Shown: positions 16,705-26,246, counted from the first letter of the stretch. The stretch: 42,762 nt of DNA from Verrucomicrobiota bacterium (GCA_030835305.1 JAURPJ010000041.1:1-42762); one strand, 5' to 3'. Numbers and translations: made by a program. The notes: generated by a model from the letters alone, not told the origin.

Positions 16705-17325
16705 TTAATCTTCCTTCATCCAATACCAATTACCAAATAAATGTCCCTTGCTTCCTGAATTGTAACACAATTCGTCGATACCACTTTCGCTGTAGATTAT
16801 GGCAGCTTCCCCGTCGTGAAGAAATTGAAAAAAGACTCGGTCCTTGTGGTGACAGCGACGGTCTGCCTTGCTGAATCTGTAAATGCCGTAATTGTGGGTT
16901 GAATATGCGACTTGGCTTAAGTCGTCATTGTGTTGTTCAAGGGCCTCCTCCAGTCCAGGCCTCGCCAGCAAGAAGGATGCATGCAGTGGCAGCTTGAACG
17001 CAATCATTAGACTTACTACGACAAGCATTCCGATGATAAAACCGAAACCATTCGCTGGCGAAGAAGATAAAGTGACCCGTTTCCACCGTGCAATAGCCTT
17101 CATAGCTATTCCTTGTAAAAGACAAGCAGCGCCGACTATCGCCCAGAGAATGATGCCAAAGAAAATCCAAGTGAGGTAATAGAAGCTCGGGAAAAGGGCC
17201 AAGTAGAAAATCACTCCCGAACATGCTCCTGAAAAAGCCAAAGTTGTCCTTTCAACAAATAGTTTCCACCGCTCCACCTTATTGAAGGCATCGCTTTCGT
17301 AAGCTTCATCGGTATTTCCCATCAT
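16705..17325 (-). CDS. Hypothetical membrane protein
   Basis: A 206-residue protein with three hydrophobic stretches: FSGACSGVIFYLALFPSFYY and LTWIFFGIILWAIVGAACLL (about 30-70), then FGFIIGMLVVVSLMIAF near 95-110. The C-terminal 90 residues are soluble and contain SQVAYSTHNYGIYRFSK and FFQFLHDGEAAIIYSESG, probably extracytoplasmic. No family is recognised. Either of the first two ATG codons could be the start. It ends 27 bases from the IS3 element, so the insertion spared it. Confidence 0.6.
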   Translation of the reverse strand: MMGNTDEAYESDAFNKVERWKLFVERTTLAFSGACSGVIFYLALFPSFYYLTWIFFGIILWAIVGAACLLQGIAMKAIARWKRVTLSSSPANGFGFIIGMLVVVSLMIAFKLPLHASFLLARPGLEEALEQHNDDLSQVAYSTHNYGIYRFSKADRRCHHKDRVFFQFLHDGEAAIIYSESGIDELCYNSGSKGHLFGNWYWMKED

Positions 17326-17564
17326 TAAAAAAATTAGGCTTCTCTATCTCGATAGGCTTTCCAGTTTTCTTACGCTGCATCAAGGGTCCTAATCTAAGTT
17401 GCTAGGAATTTGCTTTTGGCGGAGTGGCCGTGAAGAACGGAAATTGGGGGGCATCCATGGGGGAGAAAGAGGGGTTTCCCTGATGGGACTTTGATCCTAA
17501 CCTCCGCTCTTTCCCTTCAGCTGTTTTTACTGAAGTATTCCTAATTACAGTCACCACTCCGAAC

Positions 17565-18386
17565 TCACTCCACCACCACCTTGCCCGGATCCCAGGTCAC
17601 CTTGGGATATTCCAAATTCATCTGGTCCATGGCGTGGGTCACGATCTGAGCCACCGCCATGTCACGATACCATTTATAGTCCGCCGGAATGATAAACCAA
17701 GGAGCCTGCTCGGTGCTGGTCCGCTCGAAAACATCCTCGTAAGCAACCTGAAAATCATCCCAGCGCGCCCGGTCCTCCAGATCAGCCGGGAAGAACTTCC
17801 AGTGCTTCTCCGGTCGATCGAGCCTCGATTGCAAGCGCCGCTTCTGTTCGTCCTTGGAAATGTGCAAGAAAAACTTCAGGACAGTCGTCCCCTCATCCAC
17901 AAGCATCTGCTCGAAATCGACAATGTGCTTGTAGCGCTTCTGCCAAACTTCCTCCGGCGCCAGATCCTTCACCCTCACCGCGATGATGTCCTCATAGTGG
18001 CTCCGGTTGAAAACCGCAATTTCGCCCTTCGCCGGAACCACCTTGTGAACCCTCCAAAGAAAATCGTGCGACAACTCGCGCGTTGAAGGAGCCTTGAATG
18101 GAGTGACCCAGACACCCTGGGGGTCCACCCGCGAAAAAAGCTTACGCACACACCCGTCCTTGCCACCGGTATCCATGGCCTGCATCACGATGAGCAGCTT
18201 CTTTTTTCCCTCGGCGTAAAGCACCCGCTGCTGGTTCGCAACCTTGCTCCGAAGTTCCTGAAAAATCGGCAAAGCCTCCTCCTCCGGCCGACCAAGAATT
18301 CCCAGGGTCGTCGTTGAGAGATCATCCAACTTCACCTGTTCCCCAGGCTTCACGATGCACTTCTTTGTGAAATCTTCACCGAGCAT
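17565..18386 (-). CDS. ppk2: Polyphosphate kinase 2 family (polyphosphate:nucleotide phosphotransferase)
   Basis: PPK2 enzymes transfer phosphate between polyphosphate and nucleotides, usually making ADP or ATP. The 273-residue protein has Walker A LIVMQAMDTGGKDGCV at about 87, with Asp and Lys-Asp-Gly, and Walker B/lid features in VFNRSHYEDIIAVRVKDL. KFFLHISKDEQKRRLQSRLD is the lid helix and WDDFQVAYEDVFERTSTEQA a core segment, all diagnostic of the single-domain class (class I/III type). It is transcribed away from the Ppx-like and ppk1 genes, with 136 bases between the divergent starts. This places synthesis and use of polyphosphate at one locus. Confidence 0.93.
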   Translation of the reverse strand: MLGEDFTKKCIVKPGEQVKLDDLSTTTLGILGRPEEEALPIFQELRSKVANQQRVLYAEGKKKLLIVMQAMDTGGKDGCVRKLFSRVDPQGVWVTPFKAPSTRELSHDFLWRVHKVVPAKGEIAVFNRSHYEDIIAVRVKDLAPEEVWQKRYKHIVDFEQMLVDEGTTVLKFFLHISKDEQKRRLQSRLDRPEKHWKFFPADLEDRARWDDFQVAYEDVFERTSTEQAPWFIIPADYKWYRDMAVAQIVTHAMDQMNLEYPKVTWDPGKVVVE

Positions 18387-18522
18387 TCCCCATGAACTCC
18401 CGCTGCGCCCGGAGATGCAAGAAAAAGGTCAGGAAATCGAGCCGATGGAGCCTCCTTTCAAAAACGTCATCATTTCCAAGTTGCCGAACTAGGTCTCTTT
18501 CAGGTCTATTGCCTTTGTCACC

Positions 18523-20058
18523 ATGTCCGATTCCTCCCCCGAAATGCTCCGCGCCGCCGTTCACATCGGAGCAAGCCACGCTTCCATGATCATCCTGCGC
18601 ATCGCGGAGGACGGCACCGAGGAGCGGGTCGACTTCCTCGAGAAAAACATCCCGCTTGGGCGGGACATCTTTGGCTCCGGCAAAGTCCGCTCCACAACCA
18701 TCGAGCAAGCCGTCACCGTGATCCGGGGCTTTAAGGAATCTCTCACCGAACTCGGCCTCGGCGACATCTCCGTCCGCGCCGTCACCACCAACACGCTCGA
18801 AGAAGCAGCCAACGCCGAGGTCTTCCTCAACCGTCTCCACATCGCCTGCAAGTGGCACTTTGAGTCGCTCGACGACGGCGAAATGACTCGTCTCGTTTTT
18901 CTCAAGACCCGGCGCCGTCTCCGCGACACCCCGTCGATGCAGCAACGCAATACCATCGTCGCCCACGTCGGCCCCGGAAACGCCCGCCTCATCCTCTCCA
19001 AAAAGGGGCGGATTGTCCGCTACCAATCCTACCGTCTCGGAACCCACCGTTGCTGGGAACGACTGCAATCCCCCGACCTCACCGGCGAGCCCATCATCCG
19101 CCTCATTCGGGAACAAATTACCGGACTGATCGCCCAGATTCACTACGATTTCCGCGATGAGGGCATCGAAGACCTCGTCATGATTGGGACCGAAATCCAA
19201 ATGCTCGCCCCCTACCTCTCCAAACCGGACAAGACCAAGTCGCGCTACAACGTTCTCCGCCAACTCACTTCGGACATCGCCGCTGTCACCGAGCCCGAGC
19301 GCGTTAAAAACTATAACCTCGACTATCAAACCGCCGGCACGGTCCTACCCGCCCTCGTCATCAATGCCGCCATCGCCGAATCCTTCGGCCTCGATTCCCT
19401 CCGCGTCTCGCGTTCCGATTACGAGGAAGGCCTCCTCACCGATCTCGCCCACCCCGACGCCGCCCACGACGAACTCAAGTCACAGCTCCTTCACTCCTCA
19501 AAGCTCACCGCCAAGAAGTTTGGCTGTGACATGCGCCACGCCCGCCACGTTGCCCACCTCAGTGGACGGCTTTTTCAGGAAACCCGCGCACTTCACGAAC
19601 TCACCGACCACGACGCCCTCCTCCTTGAAGTCGCCGCCATTCTTCACGAAGTTGGCAACCACATCTCGCCAAAATCGCACGAACTCCACGGACTTTACAT
19701 CATCCGCCATTCCGAAATCTTCGGCCTCAGCGATCCCGATCGCCTCCTCGTCGCCCTCATCACCCGCTACCACCGCAAAGCCGCCCCCCAACTCTCCCAC
19801 CCTCACTACAACAAACTGACTCCCACCGATCGCATCCGTGTCGCCAAACTCTCCGCCTTGCTTCGGGTCGCGGACGCCCTCGAGCGAACCCACTCACAAC
19901 GCATCAAGGACTTCACCGTGACCCTTGGCGAAGGTAAAGCGACAGTCAATCTCGAAGGTGTCATCGATGCTTCCGCAGAACGCCTCGCCCTCCCAACGAA
20001 GGCCAACCTCTTCCAAAATCTCTTCGGGCTAAAACTCGTCCTCAACGAAAACGCCTGA
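18523..20058 (+). CDS. Ppx/GppA-like protein with C-terminal HD-type domain, phosphate-loop residues altered
   Basis: Ppx/GppA enzymes hydrolyse polyphosphate or pppGpp through an ASKHA fold. The 511-residue protein has the two expected halves. N-terminal: VHIGASHASMIILRIAEDG where active enzymes have DIGSNS, then VTTNTLEEAANAEVFLNRL matching the usual TSALREAxN helix. DGEMTRL keeps a likely catalytic Glu. The second loop, normally GGGSxE, is HVGPGNARLIL. C-terminal (about 325-475): an HD-like helical domain with RHARHVAHLSGRLF, LHEVGNHIS (HE instead of HD) and RYHRKAAP. It ends 20 bases before ppk1. Loss of the Asp and GGGS suggests altered or absent exopolyphosphatase activity, perhaps a polyphosphate sensor or regulator of ppk1. 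Confidence 0.8.
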   Translation: MSDSSPEMLRAAVHIGASHASMIILRIAEDGTEERVDFLEKNIPLGRDIFGSGKVRSTTIEQAVTVIRGFKESLTELGLGDISVRAVTTNTLEEAANAEVFLNRLHIACKWHFESLDDGEMTRLVFLKTRRRLRDTPSMQQRNTIVAHVGPGNARLILSKKGRIVRYQSYRLGTHRCWERLQSPDLTGEPIIRLIREQITGLIAQIHYDFRDEGIEDLVMIGTEIQMLAPYLSKPDKTKSRYNVLRQLTSDIAAVTEPERVKNYNLDYQTAGTVLPALVINAAIAESFGLDSLRVSRSDYEEGLLTDLAHPDAAHDELKSQLLHSSKLTAKKFGCDMRHARHVAHLSGRLFQETRALHELTDHDALLLEVAAILHEVGNHISPKSHELHGLYIIRHSEIFGLSDPDRLLVALITRYHRKAAPQLSHPHYNKLTPTDRIRVAKLSALLRVADALERTHSQRIKDFTVTLGEGKATVNLEGVIDASAERLALPTKANLFQNLFGLKLVLNENA

Positions 20059-20078
20059 TTTCATTTAAAACCACTTTC

Positions 20079-22163
20079 ATGAAGCCTCCCTACATCAACC
20101 GCGAACTCTCCTGGCTCGAATTCAACCAACGCGTTCTCAACGAAGCCCTGCGTCCCGACCTCCCCATCCTGGACCGTATTAAATTCCTCGCCATCACCGG
20201 AGCCAATCTCGATGAGTTTTTCCAGGTCCGGATCGGAGGTCTTCACACCCTGCACGCTTCCGCCCCCACCGTTTGCGACATCTCCGGCATGGACGTCGGG
20301 ACCCAACTCGCCGCCATCGAGAAGCGCGTCCGCCGCTTCAAAAAAGACCAGGAACGGCTTTTTCAAAAAGAACTCCTTCCTTCGCTTGCCCGGGAAGGCC
20401 TCGCCCTTCACACCATGACCGGCCTCACCCCGGAGCAAGTTGGGCATCTATCTTACTACTTCGAATCCAGCATCGCCCCCCTCCTCTCCCCGCTCCTCCT
20501 CACCGAGGAAAACTCCCGCCAAATCATCCCCTCCCTGAACGTCTGCCTTGCTCTCTTGATACGCGACCCCAACACCTCGGAATCGCGCATCGTCATCCTC
20601 CCTCTCCCTGGCACCGTGCCCCGCACCGCCTTGGTCAACGAAGGTGGCTTTGTCCTTCTTGAGGACCTCGTCGCCCACTTCTGCTCATCCCTTTTCCCCG
20701 GCGAGGAAATCGAAGCCCACACCGCCTTCCGCCTCACCCGTAACACCGATATCCCCGCAAACGAAGACGAAGCCCACGATTTCGCCGAAGAAATCCACCA
20801 GGTCGTCACGGCCCGCGGGCAATCGTTTCCCGTCCGTCTTCAAACCTCGCAGGACAACGCCCTCACCCACCAGCTCATCGAACTGCTCGGACTCGACCTT
20901 CACAAAGTCTTCCTCACCCAAAATGCCCCTCTTGCTCTCGCAGATCTCTTTTCTCTTGCGATGGCCGATGGATACAACCACCTCCGCACCGCTCCCATCT
21001 CCGGAGCCGAATCCCCTCAAATTGACCCCACTCGGAGCATCTTCGAAATCCTCGAACAGGAAAAAGACATCACCCTCGTCCATCCTTACCAAAGCTATCG
21101 CCCCGTCGTCCGCTTTATCGAGGAAGCAGCCCGCGATCCCCATGTCCTCGCGATCAAGCAAACCCTCTATCGCACCGCAAAAAATTCGCAAATCGTCGAC
21201 GCCCTCATTCACGCCGCCAAGTCAGGCAAGCAAGTCACCGCGCTCGTCGAACTCAAGGCCCGCTTCGATGAAGCCCACAACCTTGAGCGTGCGGAAGAAC
21301 TCCGCCGTGCCGGAGCCCAGGTTCTTTACGGAGTCAAAGGCCTCAAAACACACGCCAAGGTCGCTCTCGTTATTCGCAATGAGGACGGGAATCTCAAACG
21401 CTACGTCCATCTCGGAACCGGCAACTACAACGAGATGACCGCGCGCTTTTACACCGACATCTCCTACCTCACCTGCCGTCCCGAATACGGAACCGATGCT
21501 TCCATCTTCTTCAACGCCGTTACCGGTCGCACCAAGCTCGAAAACTTCCGCGTCCTCGTCCCGGCCCCCACTCAAATCAAGCGCACCCTCATCAACTTGA
21601 TCGAAGAAGAAACAGCCCGCGCCCTCGAAGGAGAAGAAGCCCGAATCATGGCCAAGATGAATTCGCTGCAAGACAAGGAAATGATCGACGCCCTCTATGC
21701 AGCCTCTAAAGCAGGAGTCGAAATCAAACTAAACATCCGCGGAATCTGCTGCCTAAAACCCGGCGAGCGCAAGGAAGCCAAAAACATCGAAGTCGTCTCC
21801 ATCATCGACCAGCAACTGGAGCACATGCGCATTTTCCACTTCCATCATGGCGGCGATAACGAAGTCTACATTTCCTCGGCCGACTGGATGACCCGCAACC
21901 TTGAGAAGCGCGTCGAGGTCATGACACCCATCATCGATCGGGCCTCAAAAAACCTCCTCATCGGCATTCTCGAAAGTTGCTTCCGTGACAACCAAAACGC
22001 CTACCTCATCCAGACCGACGGCACCTCAAAACGAATCGAGCGCGAAAAAGGCGAACGCCGTTTCCGCATGCAGGATCACCTCACCCAGCTCTTCGCCCGC
22101 CAAGCCGCCGCCGCCCACCAGGCCCGCTCGAGCTCACTCGAGCCCCACCTCCCGAAAGACTAG
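20079..22163 (+). CDS. ppk1: Polyphosphate kinase 1
   Basis: PPK1 makes long-chain polyphosphate from ATP. The 694-residue protein is full length for the family. N and head domains: INRELSWLEFNQRVLNEA, ITGANLDEFFQVRIGGL. Catalytic core: KTHAKVALVIRNEDG with the autophosphorylated His425, HLGTGNYNEMTARFYTDISY, and the second active His582 in LEHMRIFHFHHGGD followed by VYISSADWMTRNLEKRVEV. The usual LEHSRIF is LEHMRIF here, a small deviation. It follows the Ppx-like gene by 20 bases and is almost surely co-transcribed. Confidence 0.97.
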   Translation: MKPPYINRELSWLEFNQRVLNEALRPDLPILDRIKFLAITGANLDEFFQVRIGGLHTLHASAPTVCDISGMDVGTQLAAIEKRVRRFKKDQERLFQKELLPSLAREGLALHTMTGLTPEQVGHLSYYFESSIAPLLSPLLLTEENSRQIIPSLNVCLALLIRDPNTSESRIVILPLPGTVPRTALVNEGGFVLLEDLVAHFCSSLFPGEEIEAHTAFRLTRNTDIPANEDEAHDFAEEIHQVVTARGQSFPVRLQTSQDNALTHQLIELLGLDLHKVFLTQNAPLALADLFSLAMADGYNHLRTAPISGAESPQIDPTRSIFEILEQEKDITLVHPYQSYRPVVRFIEEAARDPHVLAIKQTLYRTAKNSQIVDALIHAAKSGKQVTALVELKARFDEAHNLERAEELRRAGAQVLYGVKGLKTHAKVALVIRNEDGNLKRYVHLGTGNYNEMTARFYTDISYLTCRPEYGTDASIFFNAVTGRTKLENFRVLVPAPTQIKRTLINLIEEETARALEGEEARIMAKMNSLQDKEMIDALYAASKAGVEIKLNIRGICCLKPGERKEAKNIEVVSIIDQQLEHMRIFHFHHGGDNEVYISSADWMTRNLEKRVEVMTPIIDRASKNLLIGILESCFRDNQNAYLIQTDGTSKRIEREKGERRFRMQDHLTQLFARQAAAAHQARSSSLEPHLPKD

Positions 22164-22223
22164 AGCACCCGAAAACTCCAGATTTCGGACCATCCCAAAG
22201 GCAACCAAAAGCCAGGCATCCGG

Positions 22224-22751
22224 CTACCTTTCTTTCGCTACCCCTCCCCGGAATTCCCCGATCTTTTCTGCCATAAAAAAACACAAGTGAACGAGTACTG
22301 GAATCGCGCAGACCGCCGCGATAACCAGAAAAATTCCCCCTTTATAAGGAACCGGCGACAAAACTGCCAGGCCAGGTTCTCCCGGTTTGTAATAAGCATC
22401 CCATGACTCGTTCCAGGGACGATCCGGGATTTCACCGATGAAGGGACGATGCGGCAGACCTCCGCCATTCGATGACCCGTAACTGCTTTGGTAGACCTTC
22501 CCTTCTACGACATACTCAAAGGTGACATAACTTCCGCTCACACTCCGGGTACTTGTTCCGGTGTAACTCGCCGAAGGAACAGAAAATGAGTAGCTGTCAT
22601 GCTCCAAAATCTTCGCTTCAACCTCCGGCCAGTTCTCGACACCGCGAAACTTCTGCCAGTGAAAAAACCACCAGCCAAACGACAACAACATGACTCCGTA
22701 GAAGATAGGAACCCCGAGCAGACCGTCCAGCTTCCTCAGAAATTTGAACAC
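22224..22751 (-). CDS. DUF3592 membrane protein
   Basis: The 175-residue protein has an N-terminal TM segment (about 13-30, GVPIFYGVMLLSFGWWFFHW) and a C-terminal one (GGIFLVIAAVCAIPVLVHLC, about 138-160). Between them is a beta-rich segment: WPEVEAKILEHDSYSF, YVTFEYVVEGKVYQSS and AYYKPGEPGLAVLSPV. The last motif (YYxPxxPxxAVL) is characteristic of DUF3592. Function unknown; often a small envelope-associated protein. It is convergent with ppk1 and upstream of nothing obvious. Confidence 0.75.
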   Translation of the reverse strand: MFKFLRKLDGLLGVPIFYGVMLLSFGWWFFHWQKFRGVENWPEVEAKILEHDSYSFSVPSASYTGTSTRSVSGSYVTFEYVVEGKVYQSSYGSSNGGGLPHRPFIGEIPDRPWNESWDAYYKPGEPGLAVLSPVPYKGGIFLVIAAVCAIPVLVHLCFFMAEKIGEFRGGVAKER

Positions 22752-22769
22752 GATTCAAATTGATAATCT

Positions 22770-24110
22770 CTACGCCTTGACAGCTGCGATTTCACCCGTG
22801 CTGTCAGCAAACCGTTTCATCTTCACTCCCATCATGCGGGCCTGTGTCAGCCAAAGATTCGCGAGAGGTGTTCCTTCCGGCATGTTGATATGCTGCCCGG
22901 TCTTTACCCGCCTGCCACCGCCCGCCATGATGATCGGGAGGTCATTATATTGGTGGGTCGAGCCGTCACCAAGGCCCGAGCCATAGGTGAAGAGTGTGTT
23001 GTCCAGTAAGGTGGTGCCATCGGCCTCCTTCACACTTTCCATCTTCTCGAGGAGATAGACGTATTGCTCCATGTGGAAGCGGTCGACCTTGAGCAGCTGG
23101 TTGATCATCTTGGTCTGATTGTGCGACATCCCGTGATGGCTCATCGGTTTATCAAACAGCCCATCGAACAAATACGGTGTGTCCCATCGTTCAGGTCCAA
23201 CCATGAAGGTCGCCACATTCGTCAACCCCGACTGGAGCGCCACCACCATTAAATCGCCCATCAGCCGAATATATTCCCCCCTCGGAAGGTAAGCCTCCGC
23301 CGGTTCATCAAAAGACACCGTGGCCAGTTCTCCCTTCATCGCCTCCAGTCGATCCATCTGGGTTTCGATCGCGCGAATGGAATCAAAATACTCCGCAAAC
23401 TTCTGTCCGTCGGCATATCCCAAATCCTTCTCCATCGAGCGGGCGTCCTCCAAAACCAAGTCGGTGACATCCCGATAGCGGTCAATTTCCTTCGTCGAAA
23501 ACAAGCGCCGATACATTTTCCTCGGATCGCGTATTGAGGGAGCCAAATGTCCCGTGCCATACCAGGAGATGTTATCAAAGTAGATTGACTCCTTATTGTC
23601 CTTATGACTGTTGCAGCTGAACTCCAGCGTCGAAAATGGCGTTTCCTTCCCTGCCACATCCGCCACCAAATGATCCAGCGTCCGGTCGAGCGGCCAGGCC
23701 GTCCCTTCAATCGTATACGGTGGTGCACTGCTCAGGTAGCAGGAAGCGCACTGCGCATGCACATCCGTCCCTTGCTGAAAGGTGCGATCCATCCCTGTGA
23801 TCAGATTAATTTTGTTTTTCACTCCCGCCAACGGCTCCATCGTCGGAGTTAGCTTGTCGAGGCTTCTCACACTGAAATTTGGATCCTGCTTATCGAGGGA
23901 CCGCCTCAGATTACCGAGGTTCCCTTTGGGAATCGTCGCTCCCGCCTCACCTGGAAAGAACCCGCGTCTCACCACTCCGATGGGCACGTAAAAATGGGCC
24001 ATCCGCTTCGCCACACCGCTGGCCAGAGTCTTCGACCCGTAACTCTCCATCCATGGCAAAGCCAGCGCGGCTCCGCCCAGGCCTCTTAAAAATCCTCGTC
24101 GTGTCGTCAT
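22770..24110 (-). CDS. DUF1552 family protein
   Basis: The 446-residue protein opens with a twin-Arg-like leader (MTTRRGFLRGLGGAALALPW), so export through Tat or Sec is likely. Family features include MAHFYVPIGVVRRGFFP, HAQCASCYLSS, GAGDG-like GSGLGDGSTHQYNDLPIIMAGGG and SHHGMSHNQT. DUF1552 proteins are almost always encoded beside DUF1592-type cytochrome proteins in Verrucomicrobiota and Planctomycetota. Their substrate is not established; they resemble the DUF1501 sulfatase-like fold. Here it follows such a partner by only 11 bases. Confidence 0.9.
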   Translation of the reverse strand: MTTRRGFLRGLGGAALALPWMESYGSKTLASGVAKRMAHFYVPIGVVRRGFFPGEAGATIPKGNLGNLRRSLDKQDPNFSVRSLDKLTPTMEPLAGVKNKINLITGMDRTFQQGTDVHAQCASCYLSSAPPYTIEGTAWPLDRTLDHLVADVAGKETPFSTLEFSCNSHKDNKESIYFDNISWYGTGHLAPSIRDPRKMYRRLFSTKEIDRYRDVTDLVLEDARSMEKDLGYADGQKFAEYFDSIRAIETQMDRLEAMKGELATVSFDEPAEAYLPRGEYIRLMGDLMVVALQSGLTNVATFMVGPERWDTPYLFDGLFDKPMSHHGMSHNQTKMINQLLKVDRFHMEQYVYLLEKMESVKEADGTTLLDNTLFTYGSGLGDGSTHQYNDLPIIMAGGGRRVKTGQHINMPEGTPLANLWLTQARMMGVKMKRFADSTGEIAAVKA

Positions 24111-24121
24111 CGTTTTAAATT

Positions 24122-26131
24122 CTATTTCTTTGGTCCGCTGGCCTTGGCTTGGAAGGGTTCGCTAAAAATCACCTCTCTTAAAAGAGCCTTCATTCGATAC
24201 TCTCTGGCACCGGCTCTCTGCACAATTTTATCCAGTGCAATTTGATCGGCCGGCCCCAGTTCCCGCCCCAGGGAAAAGGCCATCAAATGCCCCGCCAATC
24301 CCCGCACAAACCGCTCTTTTTCGATCAGGATGGCATCTTTAAACTCGATCACGTTGGTGAACTTGTGCTTTCGAAAAAGCACACCCTCCATATCAACTTT
24401 CCGCTCGTTCTCGTATTTCTCGCGCCACTTCCCGATGGCATCAAAATTCTCCAACGCGAAACCGAGCGGATCGATCTGTTCGTGACAACCACGACAATCC
24501 GCACGTTCCCGGTGCATCGCAAGTCTCTCCCTCAACGTCAGATGCTCTTCACCTTCCTTGGGCTTCTCACCGAGCGTGGGCACATCCGCGGGAGGAGGCT
24601 CGGGTGGATTATTGAAAATCACTCCCGCAAGCCAGGCACCACGGGTAATCGGCTGGGTGCGCTCGGGCCCGGAAGTCATCGTCATCACCGCAGCATTCGT
24701 GATCACACCACCGACCCGCCGATCCTTCACCGGCACCCGGTAAAAATCCAGCACACCCACCTGGCCACGTCGCTTCTTCGCCGGTGACCCGAGTTCGCCA
24801 TAGGCTTCCTCAAGATGACCGGAACGATAGGTGAAACTTGAATCGATCAACTCTACGACCGGATGATTCTCAATCAGCACCGTTTCAAAAAGCAACAAGG
24901 GCTCCATCATCATGTGCATGCTGTCGCGGTAGGCCACAAAGTAGAACTCCGGGAACTTCTTCGGATCGGGCACCGAGGAGATGATACGGTCCAGTTGCAA
25001 CCATTGTGCCGGGAAAGAATCGCAGAAACGCTTCAGCTTCCGGTCTTTCAACATCCGCTCGAACTGCTTTTGAAGCACCTCTTCCTCTAACAAGAGGCCT
25101 GACTCGGCCGCATTCAAAAGCTCCTCGTCCGGCAGGCTCCCCCACAGAAAAAATGACAAGCGGGAAGCCAGCTCAAGCCCATCAAGCTTCCCTTCGCCAC
25201 CTGATCCATCGTAAAGATATAGGAATCTGGGGGAGGATATGATGGCCGCCGCCACCGACTTCATCGCATCGGTAAAAGCAACACCCCGGGCAAGCTGGCC
25301 ATCAACAAAGCCCGCATAACGCTCCACCACGGTGTTCTCAAGCAGTCCTCTAAAAGCCTTTCGCAAAAACTTCTGCAGCCGCTCGCGCACCAGCACCTTG
25401 ACCTCCGTCTGATCACGCGGATCCAGGATAAAAAACTCCTTCCAAATCCCCACTCGCTTCGGGCCAAAATCCGGACTCCCCGTGATCGATTGCCCCAGTT
25501 TCAAAAACGAATCCATCAACAAGGGCGACATCGAAAGATGGTCCGCCTGGGTGTCAAAACCATGCTCCGCCCGGAGGTCCTGTGGAAAAGCCGCGACCCC
25601 CGCCAATCTTGGTTCGATCAATTGGGACTTACCGAGCGGGCGACTCCCCACCCGTACCAGATCATCCATCTTCCCCGAAGCCGGCTTGAAATATCCCTTG
25701 TGATCCCGGATCATCCTCTCCGGCAGGCTGTAAACCGTGCAATTGAGATCAAAGAGATCCTGCACCGCATTGTGATACTGAAAACGATTCATCCTCCGGA
25801 TTGGAGTCGGCGAAAACGACTTCTCCTTCGAAACCGCCTCCAACCGCAAAGCTTCCAAATCAGCCAAAAGCTGTTTCCTCTCACCCGCCTCGAGTGGAGG
25901 CTCATCCTCCGGCGGCATCTCCTCAAAATCGATGGCATCAATGATCTCCTGCAAAAGCCCGGGATCACCTTTGAGATGATTCAAATCTTCGATCTCCAGC
26001 AAATTCACCTTTCCCTTCACCTTGCCATCCTTCCCGTGACAGCGGACGCAAGTCTTCTGAAATACCTCAAGTACCTCGGCGCCAGGCAGAGCCCCCAGAG
26101 TCATCAGTATCATCAAAGCCAGTAATCGCAT
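24122..26131 (-). CDS. Secreted cytochrome-type DUF1587/1592/1588/1585 protein
   Basis: The 669-residue protein has a signal peptide (MRLLALMILMTLGALPGA) and an N-terminal cytochrome c-like heme site CVRCHGKDGKV (Cys-x-x-Cys-His). Next come the usual chain of domains of unknown function: RRMNRFQYHNAVQDLFDL (DUF1587), LASRLSFFLWGSLPDEELL (DUF1592), RRGQVGVLDFYRVPVKDRR and MTSGPERTQPITRGAWLAG (DUF1588), and a C-terminal CRGCHEQIDPLGFALENFD plus DUF1585. A second CxxCH (CRGCH) is visible in the C-terminal region. It should be an exported heme protein paired with the DUF1552 protein, probably in degradation or redox handling of an unknown polymer. Confidence 0.92.
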   Translation of the reverse strand: MRLLALMILMTLGALPGAEVLEVFQKTCVRCHGKDGKVKGKVNLLEIEDLNHLKGDPGLLQEIIDAIDFEEMPPEDEPPLEAGERKQLLADLEALRLEAVSKEKSFSPTPIRRMNRFQYHNAVQDLFDLNCTVYSLPERMIRDHKGYFKPASGKMDDLVRVGSRPLGKSQLIEPRLAGVAAFPQDLRAEHGFDTQADHLSMSPLLMDSFLKLGQSITGSPDFGPKRVGIWKEFFILDPRDQTEVKVLVRERLQKFLRKAFRGLLENTVVERYAGFVDGQLARGVAFTDAMKSVAAAIISSPRFLYLYDGSGGEGKLDGLELASRLSFFLWGSLPDEELLNAAESGLLLEEEVLQKQFERMLKDRKLKRFCDSFPAQWLQLDRIISSVPDPKKFPEFYFVAYRDSMHMMMEPLLLFETVLIENHPVVELIDSSFTYRSGHLEEAYGELGSPAKKRRGQVGVLDFYRVPVKDRRVGGVITNAAVMTMTSGPERTQPITRGAWLAGVIFNNPPEPPPADVPTLGEKPKEGEEHLTLRERLAMHRERADCRGCHEQIDPLGFALENFDAIGKWREKYENERKVDMEGVLFRKHKFTNVIEFKDAILIEKERFVRGLAGHLMAFSLGRELGPADQIALDKIVQRAGAREYRMKALLREVIFSEPFQAKASGPKK

Positions 26132-26229
26132 CGCAAAACATACTACCGAAAATCGTTCCGACTTGCAGCGAAGAAAACCAGTCGTCGAAAGCTCCGCCTT
26201 TTAAAACATCGCCACCCGGGACCAAAAGC

Positions 26230-26246
26230 GGTCGCTTTCAGCGACC
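26230..26246. promoter_or_regulatory. Short perfect inverted repeat in the divergent promoter region
   Basis: GGTCGCT (26230-26236), spacer TTC, AGCGACC (26240-26246). It lies between the divergent starts at 26131 and 26287. It could be an operator or a minor hairpin; nothing decides between them. Confidence 0.3.

Noticed and set aside
18376-19329. 317-codon minus-strand frame inside the Ppx-like gene
   Set aside because: Antisense shadow; Gly/Val/Asp-rich text typical of the reverse complement of a GC-rich coding frame.
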